NCBI RefSeq assembly: GCF_947498515.1
Contig: NZ_CANMKO010000007.1
Location: 237,153-301,152, forward strand
Direction: 5' to 3'
Origin: an uncultured Pelagimonas sp.
GTDB taxonomy: Bacteria; Pseudomonadota; Alphaproteobacteria; Rhodobacterales; Rhodobacteraceae
Length of the DNA: 64,000 nucleotides
A program made the translations under genes and the position numbers. Below the pieces are notes generated by a model that ran no database searches, was not told the DNA's origin, and worked only from the letters and a program-made list of their open reading frames with translations. Shown here one piece after another: positions 43,771 to 50,319 of the stretch (position 1 is its first letter; every line of letters begins with the position of its first letter).

Positions 43771-44828
43771 GCCTTGTCCCATGCCACCAACGCATTGGCA
43801 ATGTCGTTAAAGGCCCGCGCCTGTGCGCTATCCGGGGCGCTAACGGTGATCGGGGCACCGCCATCCGCCGCCAAACGGATATCAAGATGCAAGGGCACTT
43901 CGGCCAGCAAAGGAACACCAAGCTTCTCTGCTTCGGCGGCTACGCCACCATGACCAAACACATGCTCTTCGTGACCACATTTGGAGCAGACATGCGTCGA
44001 CATGTTTTCGATCATCCCGATAATGGGAACGTTCAATTGGTTAAACATATCAATGCCTTTTCGCGCATCGATAAGGGCCACGTCCTGAGGCGTGGACACG
44101 ATGATTGCCCCGTCGATATGGGCCTTCTGCGCCAGCGTCATTTGCACGTCGCCGGTGCCCGGTGGAAGGTCAACGATCAACACATCCAACGCGCCCCATT
44201 GCACTTGGGTTAGCATTTGTTGCAACGCGCCCATGAGCATCGGACCACGCCATACAACCGCCTGATCGTCATTGGTCATCAGGCCAAGCGACATCATCGT
44301 GACGCCGTGGTTGCGCATCGGCAGGATGGTTTTGCCATCCGGTGACGCAGGCCGTCCGCTAATGCCCAACATGCGCGGCTGGCTTGGGCCATAAACATCG
44401 GCATCCAAAAGACCAACCTTGCGACCCTGCGCCGCCAAAGCACAGGCGAGGTTGGCCGACACGGTGGATTTGCCAACGCCGCCTTTGCCCGAGGCTACTG
44501 CGATAATATGCGCAATACCGGGAAGGCGCTGTGGCCCCTTGGGCTCGGAAGGTTTTGACGGTTTCAAATCCGGCGGAGCGGCGTTGGAATGCCCCGTCAA
44601 GACGACCGACACGGTGTCTACGCCATCCAGCGCCTTGACCCGCGTTTCGGCTTCGGCCCGAACCGGTTCGAAAAGGCTGGCGTTTTCCGGCGCAATTTCG
44701 ATGACAAAACGCACGGTGCCATCACCAACGTTAAGCGCCCGCATGGCCCCGCTGGCCACGATATCGCTGCCTGTAACCGGGTCGGTGATGGATTTCAGAA
44801 CCTCAAGAACGGTTTCTCTGTTTGCCAC
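43767..44828 (-). CDS. mrp: Iron-sulfur cluster carrier ATPase Mrp/ApbC
   Basis: A 353-residue ParA-type NTPase. An N-terminal MIP18 (DUF59) domain (VLKSITDPVTGSDIVASG) is followed by the deviant Walker A SGKGGVGKSTVSANLA, LLDADVYGPSQPRMLG, DLPPGTGDVQMTLAQ and the cysteine pair of the ENMSTHVCSKCGHEEHVFGHGG segment, the CxxC that holds a [4Fe-4S] cluster at the dimer interface. It loads Fe-S clusters onto apoproteins in the cytoplasm. It starts 3 bases after the DUF6494 gene and overlaps the ligase-like gene by 4. It sits by an enzyme with many Fe-S clusters, so a role in formate dehydrogenase maturation is a fair inference. Confidence 0.95.
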   Translation of the reverse strand: MANRETVLEVLKSITDPVTGSDIVASGAMRALNVGDGTVRFVIEIAPENASLFEPVRAEAETRVKALDGVDTVSVVLTGHSNAAPPDLKPSKPSEPKGPQRLPGIAHIIAVASGKGGVGKSTVSANLACALAAQGRKVGLLDADVYGPSQPRMLGISGRPASPDGKTILPMRNHGVTMMSLGLMTNDDQAVVWRGPMLMGALQQMLTQVQWGALDVLIVDLPPGTGDVQMTLAQKAHIDGAIIVSTPQDVALIDARKGIDMFNQLNVPIIGMIENMSTHVCSKCGHEEHVFGHGGVAAEAEKLGVPLLAEVPLHLDIRLAADGGAPITVSAPDSAQARAFNDIANALVAWDKA

Positions 44829-44831
44829 GGA

Positions 44832-45035
44832 TCAGTCCTGCCCTTTGGTGTCGCCGGACAATGTGCCGGTGACTTCATGTGTCATGCCTAGCTCTTCGAT
44901 AGTCACCACAGCCTTGACCGAAAAGGATTTTCCGCTTGTGTCGCCATTGCGCAGCGCCTCTTCGATGGCCTGTTGGGATGTCACCCCAACCTGCTTGAGA
45001 AACTTGCGCATGGACATGTTGAAATCGTCGCTCAT
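44832..45035 (-). CDS. DUF6494 family small protein
   Basis: A 67-residue soluble protein of unknown function. It begins MSDDFNMSMRKFLKQVGVTSQQAIEEALRNG and ends with SVKAVVTIEELGMTHEVTG (parts: MSMRKFLKQVGVTSQQ, AVVTIEELGMTHEV). It is the first gene of DUF6494-mrp-ligase-like-DUF6505, with 3 bases before mrp. The start ATG at 45035 is preceded by AGGAG (TAGGAGTAGACG on the minus strand). I recall it as a regular companion of these genes near formate dehydrogenase in alphaproteobacteria. Confidence 0.78.
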   Translation of the reverse strand: MSDDFNMSMRKFLKQVGVTSQQAIEEALRNGDTSGKSFSVKAVVTIEELGMTHEVTGTLSGDTKGQD

Positions 45036-45092
45036 CGTCTACTCCTATCGGACCCGTTGACGTAGACCCGTCTGCTTGCCTACCCTAAAGGC

Positions 45093-45833
45093 ATGCAAAA
45101 AGGTCTGTTCATAATTTTGTTGCTTCTGGTGCCGCTGGCTGCGGCCGCAGAAGATCGGTTGGTTCGGTTGTACGCGCCGCAAGGGTTGGTTGAAACCGGC
45201 TTGTTCAAGCATATCCTGCCGCGCTTTTCGCTGAAAACCCAGATCAAGGTTGAAGTGCTTGCGGATGCCGAAGGTGCCGACCTTTCCCTTGGACCGGACG
45301 GGCGCGCGGTGTTTCAGGGGCAGGCACAGATTTGGCATTTGAAACGCCAACGCGAGGGGCACAAAAGCACCGAACGTTTGGCGAAATGGATGTTTTCCGA
45401 TGTTGGCCTGCGCACCATCACCGGGTTTGCACCCGACGGCACCGCACTGTTTTCCGTGCCGCCCGAAGGGGAGGAAGAGGTCGAGGATGTCACTCTTGAC
45501 GGCAATGCGGTGTTGGGGCTGACGGCGTCGAAAACCAAATGCGCCCGCTGCCATGCGGTTGACGAATCGACCCGGCTGACAACGATCGGTTCGACCCCAA
45601 GCTTTTTCGTCTTGCGGAGCCTGTCCGACTGGCAGGAACGCTTTGCGACCTTCTATGATCTCAACCCGCACCCGTCCTTTACGCAGGTTGCCGATTTGAC
45701 GGACCCGTTCCCCGAAGACCGGCCGCCACCCATCGTTCCCGTCCTCATGACGATCGACGAAGTGTCGGCGATACTGGCCTATGTGTCGGGGCTGCAAGCC
45801 GCCGATCTGGGGAACCCGCTGGTGCATCAATAA
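45093..45833 (+). CDS. Periplasmic c-type cytochrome with shortened TupA-like domain
   Basis: A 246-residue secreted protein with a Sec signal (LFIILLLLVPLAAAA). Residues about 22-60 (VRLYAPQGLVETGLFKHILP, TQIKVEVL) resemble the first strand-helix-strand of TupA/ModA-type binding proteins, and residues about 93-125 (RLAKWMFSDVGLRTITGF, DGTALFSVP) resemble their C-terminal helix (compare LEGWLVSDKAKELINTYKINGETLF of TupA nearby, in part). The roughly 150 central residues of TupA are missing. A heme-binding CARCH lies near residue 152, followed by a typical c-type cytochrome helix end. The start is at 45093. It is divergent from the DUF6494 gene. The function is unknown; electron transfer from or to formate dehydrogenase is the likely theme. 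Confidence 0.7.
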   Translation: MQKGLFIILLLLVPLAAAAEDRLVRLYAPQGLVETGLFKHILPRFSLKTQIKVEVLADAEGADLSLGPDGRAVFQGQAQIWHLKRQREGHKSTERLAKWMFSDVGLRTITGFAPDGTALFSVPPEGEEEVEDVTLDGNAVLGLTASKTKCARCHAVDESTRLTTIGSTPSFFVLRSLSDWQERFATFYDLNPHPSFTQVADLTDPFPEDRPPPIVPVLMTIDEVSAILAYVSGLQAADLGNPLVHQ

Positions 45834-45837
45834 ACCC

Positions 45838-47784
45838 TTAGTGGTCCCGCCGCTTTGACAGGTAATCCTCGGTCATGCGGGGTTTGGGGCGCTCGCCACC
45901 CTGGAACGGATTGTCCGTGGCCTGAAACTGCGCATTGACGCGACAATTGTCACACATCTGGATCATCTTGAGCGCCTCTGGGCGCTGGAACATGCTATGT
46001 GCCTCGAGCTTTTCTGTGATCTTTTCGATTGTCGATTTCACCCCGAACAACGACCCGCATTCGATACAGGCAAAGGGTTCTTCTTCGTTGATCACTTTTT
46101 GGGTTAGTGCGGCGTCGGTCAGGTCAAGCTGGGGGAGGTAGCTAATCGCGTTTTCCGGGCAGACGTGGGAACACAATCCGCATTGCAAACAGGCGTCTTC
46201 TTGGAACCGCAGCTGCGGCAGATCGGGGTTGTCACCGAGAGCGCCAGAGGGGCAGAGCGACACGCAGGATAGGCACAATGTGCAATCATCAGTGTTCACA
46301 ACAACCGCGCCATAGGGGGCGTTTGCCGGCAAAGGCAGGGTTTCGGTATCCGGGTTCAAGGCGCGGGCTGCCTGACGGGTGATTTGGCGACGCGTCCCCA
46401 TGGGGCGAACCGGCGTTGCCACCGGTACAGGTGCGACCGCGCCGTAAAACGCATCGGACATGGCATCGGGGTCGGTTGTGTCCAACAGGGTGACGCTATC
46501 GGTGCCGCCGATCGCTTCGGCCAAAGCGATCTGAACCTGCAAGGCGTCGCGATCCGTTGCCGGGCTGGGCACAAGCGTCACCGAGGCAAAGCCTGCCGCC
46601 AGTGCCGCAACCGCCTCTGCGTGGCCAAATAGGTTCAGCGCCGGAACCTCCATCGGGATCAAATCAGCAGGCAGACCGCCGCCGTGGCGCGCCGAAAGAC
46701 GCACCATTTCCGCGCCATGGGCGTCGCTCACCATCAAACGGGGGGCTGTGCCGCCGGCATCCAGATAGGCTTTGGCAAAGGTTTGGACGCGGCGCATGGT
46801 CAAATCAACGGGCGGGGCGTCATAGGTGATGGCCCCGGACGGGCAGGCCGCAGAACAGGCCCCGCAGCCCGCGCAAACCATTGGGTCGATGCTAACATGA
46901 TCTCCGGCGGGCGAAATTGCCCCCGTTGGGCACAGGTCAAGGCAATTGCTGCACCCGGTTTGCTCGGCCCGTGAATGGGCACACAGGAGCGGTTCCGCTT
47001 TGACGTAAAGAGGCTTTTCAAAGGTTCCGACCATGTGCGATGCCGCTAGAACCGAGGCGCTGACCGAAGGCGCATGGGCGGGATCTGCGCGCAGGTATCC
47101 TTCGCGTTTCTCGGGGGCGGGGAACAAGGGTGTTCCGCCGGTTAGATCCAAGAGGATGTCACATTGGGTTTGGCCGCCATCACGCGGATCCGAAAGGTTC
47201 GCCCCACGCCCGCCGGGTTGGGGCAGTTGCAGTGCATCAATGGTCAGGTCAAATTGTCCAAACGCGCCATTTGCCTTGCGAATTTTGCCGACAACCACGT
47301 CAAACTCACAAGTGTCCGGAACGTCTTCGGCACTATTCAAAAGAACGGTAACACTCAGAAATCCCTTAAGTTGTTCAGCCACTGGGAGAGTTACATCTGC
47401 CGGTCCGGTGATCAGGCAGAGCCCCTCTGAAATCACATCTCGGGTCTTGGCTGGCACCGCAGGAAGAAGGGCCTCGGCCGCGAGCGCGGACATTTTGGGT
47501 AGTTTTGAGGCGCTATCGGCACTCCATCCGGCCCGGTCGCGCAGGTCAAGCAATGGGGCCTCAGGCTGTCCCAATTCGGCGGCCAATGCCTCAAAAACCC
47601 GCGCTTCCTGGGTACAGCAAATAATTGTGTCACCGGCTTCAAGCGCGGCGGCGGCTTTGTCGATTTGGGTGGTGCAGAGCGTAGAACAGGGTTTGGACAC
47701 CTCCAAACCTGTCGATTGCCGAAGCCCATCGATGTCCAATTGCATGGACCCCATACAATCACATGTAATCAGAGACTTAGGCAT
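45838..47784 (-). CDS. Multi-[4Fe-4S] ferredoxin-like protein associated with formate dehydrogenase
   Basis: A 648-residue protein with at least four [4Fe-4S] ferredoxin motifs: CSNCLDLCP and CAGCGACSAACP in the middle (near residues 280-340), CTLCLSCVSLCP and CLQCGLCSHVCP towards the end, and additional pairs CIECG and CDNCR near the C-terminus. The N-terminal region (SLITCDCMGSMQLD, CSTLCTTQ, IICCTQEARVF) has more cysteines. No signal peptide is present, so it is cytoplasmic. The start at 47784 follows GAGGA. It converges with the cytochrome gene (4-base gap) and is divergent from the fdh operon. The family is annotated as a 4Fe-4S binding protein near formate dehydrogenase genes; a role in electron transfer to the enzyme or to its sulfuration is inferred. 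Confidence 0.82.
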   Translation of the reverse strand: MPKSLITCDCMGSMQLDIDGLRQSTGLEVSKPCSTLCTTQIDKAAAALEAGDTIICCTQEARVFEALAAELGQPEAPLLDLRDRAGWSADSASKLPKMSALAAEALLPAVPAKTRDVISEGLCLITGPADVTLPVAEQLKGFLSVTVLLNSAEDVPDTCEFDVVVGKIRKANGAFGQFDLTIDALQLPQPGGRGANLSDPRDGGQTQCDILLDLTGGTPLFPAPEKREGYLRADPAHAPSVSASVLAASHMVGTFEKPLYVKAEPLLCAHSRAEQTGCSNCLDLCPTGAISPAGDHVSIDPMVCAGCGACSAACPSGAITYDAPPVDLTMRRVQTFAKAYLDAGGTAPRLMVSDAHGAEMVRLSARHGGGLPADLIPMEVPALNLFGHAEAVAALAAGFASVTLVPSPATDRDALQVQIALAEAIGGTDSVTLLDTTDPDAMSDAFYGAVAPVPVATPVRPMGTRRQITRQAARALNPDTETLPLPANAPYGAVVVNTDDCTLCLSCVSLCPSGALGDNPDLPQLRFQEDACLQCGLCSHVCPENAISYLPQLDLTDAALTQKVINEEEPFACIECGSLFGVKSTIEKITEKLEAHSMFQRPEALKMIQMCDNCRVNAQFQATDNPFQGGERPKPRMTEDYLSKRRDH

Positions 47785-48127
47785 GTTTTCCTCACCGTAA
47801 TATAGGCCGTTTCCGGCCGAAAATGTTCCCCATCCGGAGCAGAGCGTAGGCATGATTCGAAGCTGGCGACAACCGATTTTGTTGTGCGATCAACCCTCGA
47901 ATTCCCCGGTTAGCAGGGTGATTCGCGCCGATGATTCGCCAAAATTGCAGGCTGTCGGAAAACATATGTTTTTTGTCGGATTAGACATTTCGTCCAGTCT
48001 GACCCTTTGGCGGGTGGGGGCCTGCCCAATTTGTCCCGGAATACCAAAGAATACCGTTTTCGCCCAATCAGCGCTTTGAACCTCCGCCGCTCTGACGCAA
48101 GGTTAAGGCAACGGGAGGACATCTGGG
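47785..48127. promoter_or_regulatory. Divergent control region with 14-bp perfect palindrome
   Basis: The 343-base gap between the Fe-S gene (minus) and the fdh operon (plus) has no plausible gene. AAAACATATGTTTT at 47959-47972 is a perfect 14-bp palindrome flanked by TGTCGGA direct repeats (47953-47959 and 47974-47980). It could be an operator. No exact FNR box (TTGAT-N4-ATCAA) was found. Confidence 0.4.
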
Positions 48128-48694
48128 TTGATCCACAATCCTAAAATGTATCAGACGATGCCGCTGGGTATCGTGCTGAGAAAGACGCCGGGCGTAACGC
48201 GCTGGGTGCCTTGGGTGTGGAAAGCTGTTGCCGTGTTGCCCGGTGCCGGACCCGCTGATTTTCGTGAGATGCGCCGCGAAGGTGAAGCGATTGAATATCA
48301 CGCCGCGACACTAACACTCGAATTGCACGGGGCTGAGACCGAAGCCTATCTGCACGGGCTCACCGCTCAGGTGCCTTGCATCTACGTCGTGATGCGCGAA
48401 GGCGAAGGCGATTGCCCGCTTGATATGCTGCTCGTCACCGCCTCCCCCTACGAAGCGCAGGACTACACCGACAGCGGCGAAGAGCTTGTTGAAAAGGTTC
48501 CTATGCCCGCCGGTTTGGTGGCTTGGGTGCGCGAGTTTGTTGAAGAATTCCACGAGGACGAAGTTTTCGTAAAGCGGCGTCGCGACAAAAAACGCACCGA
48601 TCTGGTCGAAGATGGCATTGGCGATGCGCGCATCACGCAGGTCGCTGATGTGTACCGGTCGCCAACTGGCCGCAAGAAGGCGAGGTTGCAATGA
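48128..48694 (+). CDS. DUF3305 family protein
   Basis: A 188-residue cytoplasmic protein with no known activity. It has the DUF3305 opening MPLGIVLRKTPGVTRWVPWVWKAVAVLPGA (key MPLGIVLRKTPG, RWVPWVWKAVAVL), and the C-terminal basic segment VFVKRRRDKKRTDLVEDGIGDARI is typical. The TTG at 48128 is taken as start because GGGAGG lies 9 bases upstream; an ATG at 48146 would remove six residues. It overlaps the DUF3306 gene by 4 bases. DUF3305 and DUF3306 genes occur together just before formate dehydrogenase operons in alphaproteobacteria, so a maturation role is inferred. Confidence 0.8.
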   Translation: MIHNPKMYQTMPLGIVLRKTPGVTRWVPWVWKAVAVLPGAGPADFREMRREGEAIEYHAATLTLELHGAETEAYLHGLTAQVPCIYVVMREGEGDCPLDMLLVTASPYEAQDYTDSGEELVEKVPMPAGLVAWVREFVEEFHEDEVFVKRRRDKKRTDLVEDGIGDARITQVADVYRSPTGRKKARLQ

Positions 48695-49335
48695 GCGATT
48701 TTTGGGCCCGTCGAAAAGCTGCTGTTGAGGCAGAAACCATTGCAGAAGTCAAAGCCGAAGAGGCTGTGGCCAAGGCCGAGGTTGAAGCGGTTCAGGCCGA
48801 AAAGACCGACGAAGAGCTGCTCAAAGAGCTTGGCCTGCCTGATCCCGATACATTGGGTGAAGGGGATGATTTCAAGGCGTTTATGGGCGACGCGATCCCG
48901 GCGCGTCTGAAAACGCGGGCGTTGCGCAAGCTTTGGACGGTGAACCCGCTTTTGGCGAATATCGACGGTCTCGTGGATTACGGTGAGGATTTCACCGACG
49001 CCGCCATGTGCGTTGAGAACATGCAAAGCGCCTATCAGGTCGGCAAGGGCATGATGGCCCATGTCGAAGAGCTGGCGCGTCAGGCCGAAGAAGACGCGGC
49101 GGTTGAGATGGCGGATGACGACACCGAAGCCGAGACGGAAGAGCCGGAGATCAACCCGGTTCGCCCACCTGAGTTAAAAGACAAAGAAGCAGTTCTGGCT
49201 TTTGCTGCGGAAGCGGTCGAAGATGAGGAGCCATATGAGCCCGTCTGGGACGATGGTGCCGAAGACGCAGCGCAAGCCCCGACGCCGGGGTCGCGCCGCA
49301 TGACATTCACATTTGACGACCAGAGGACAGGATGA
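48691..49335 (+). CDS. DUF3306 family protein
   Basis: A 214-residue acidic cytoplasmic protein. It starts MSDFWARRKAAVEAE and holds LLKELGLPDPDTLGEGDDFKAFMG and LKTRALRKLWTVNPLLANIDGLVDYGEDF (key RALRKLWTVNPLLANIDGL), which identify DUF3306. The rest is a low-complexity acidic tail (EDAAVEMADDDTEAETEEPE) ending in a short SRRMTFTFDD. The ATG overlaps the DUF3305 stop, and its stop overlaps the torD-like start by 4 bases (ATGA). The biochemical role is unknown. Confidence 0.82.
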   Translation: MSDFWARRKAAVEAETIAEVKAEEAVAKAEVEAVQAEKTDEELLKELGLPDPDTLGEGDDFKAFMGDAIPARLKTRALRKLWTVNPLLANIDGLVDYGEDFTDAAMCVENMQSAYQVGKGMMAHVEELARQAEEDAAVEMADDDTEAETEEPEINPVRPPELKDKEAVLAFAAEAVEDEEPYEPVWDDGAEDAAQAPTPGSRRMTFTFDDQRTG

Positions 49336-49940
49336 CCGCAGCCGTGGACACCACTCAGATTGCAACCGAGGATCGGCTTCGCGCTGATCTATACAATTTT
49401 CTTGGCTTGATCCTGTCGGGCCCGCCCGACGAGATGCTTTTAGCCCAGACCGCTAGCCTCAGCGGCGATGACAGTGATCTGGGGCGCGCAATCAGCACCT
49501 TGGCCAAGGTGGCCAAGATCACCAAGCCCAAAGCCGTTGAGAGCGAATACAACAAGTTGTTCATCGGGTTGGGGCGGGGTGAATTGCTCCCCTATGCCTC
49601 TTACTACCTAACTGGGTTTCTAAACGAAAAGCCGCTTGCTCAGCTGCGCAAAGACATGGTCGCGCGTGGGCTGGAACGGGCGCAAAACGTGTTTGAACCC
49701 GAAGATAACATTGCCAGCCTGATGGAAATGATGGGTGCGCTGGTTGTGGGGCGTTTCGGTTCGCCGGCGACGCTGGATGATCAAAAGACGTTTTTCAATC
49801 GCCATATCGGCCCTTGGGCAACGCATTTCTTTACCGATCTCGAAGGGGCCAAGAATTCGGTATTCTACGCGTCGGTCGGCACAGTTGGCCGCGCCTTTAT
49901 GGAGATCGAGGCCGAAGGATTCAGATTGAGTAGTGAGTGA
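49332..49940 (+). CDS. TorD/DmsD-family molybdoenzyme chaperone
   Basis: A 202-residue all-helical chaperone that binds Tat signals of molybdenum or tungsten enzymes and keeps them back until the cofactor is inserted. The conserved EYNKLFIGLGRGELLPYASYYLTG and EPEDNIASLMEMMGALV are the two family hallmarks (E-x-x-x-L-F and E-P-x-D-H-like). The start overlaps the DUF3306 stop. It lies two genes upstream of fdhA, which has a Tat signal, so FdhA is the likely client. TorD-like proteins for formate dehydrogenase are well described elsewhere. Confidence 0.9.
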   Translation: MTAAVDTTQIATEDRLRADLYNFLGLILSGPPDEMLLAQTASLSGDDSDLGRAISTLAKVAKITKPKAVESEYNKLFIGLGRGELLPYASYYLTGFLNEKPLAQLRKDMVARGLERAQNVFEPEDNIASLMEMMGALVVGRFGSPATLDDQKTFFNRHIGPWATHFFTDLEGAKNSVFYASVGTVGRAFMEIEAEGFRLSSE

Positions 49941-50012
49941 TTGGTTGCTGGCGGAGAGTCAGCATTTCGAGTGACGGGCAACCGTCAGAACACATCAAGG
50001 GGAGAACCCAAG

Positions 50013-50198
50013 ATGACAAAAGAAACCAAGGCATCGCGCCGTGATTTCTTGAAAATGGCCGGAACCACGGCGCCTGTAGCGGCGTTGGCAGTTGCGACCA
50101 CAGCAGGCGAAGCCCAAGCGGCGGAACCTGATCTGGCATCGAACAAGATGCAAGATACCGCGCATACCCGCGCCTATCTCGATTCCGCCCGGTTCTAA
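50013..50198 (+). CDS. Small Tat-targeted formate dehydrogenase region protein
   Basis: A 61-residue protein that is mostly a Tat signal (SRRDFLKMAGTTAPVAALAV) followed by a short mature part, AEPDLASNKMQDTAHTRAYLDSARF (parts: PDLASNKMQDT, RAYLDSARF). The ATG at 50013 has AAGGGGAG upstream. I recall this as the twin-arginine small ORF that regularly precedes fdhA in formate dehydrogenase operons of proteobacteria. Its short mature domain could be a structural subunit or assembly tag. 121 bases separate it from fdhA. Confidence 0.85.
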   Translation: MTKETKASRRDFLKMAGTTAPVAALAVATTAGEAQAAEPDLASNKMQDTAHTRAYLDSARF

Positions 50199-50319
50199 AC
50201 CGGACGTGATCACCCCGCCTTTTGGCAACTGGTTGCGTGACGCCCGACCGTCAAAAGATCATTCGTGAATACCAAGCAAGCTGGGGATCAAACCCCATGC
50301 ACGCAAGGGAGAGAGAAAC

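Noticed and set aside
47785..48127. FNR/FnrL box for the fdh operon
   Set aside because: TTGTT-GTGCG-ATCAA near 47879 has five spacer bases and an imperfect half-site.
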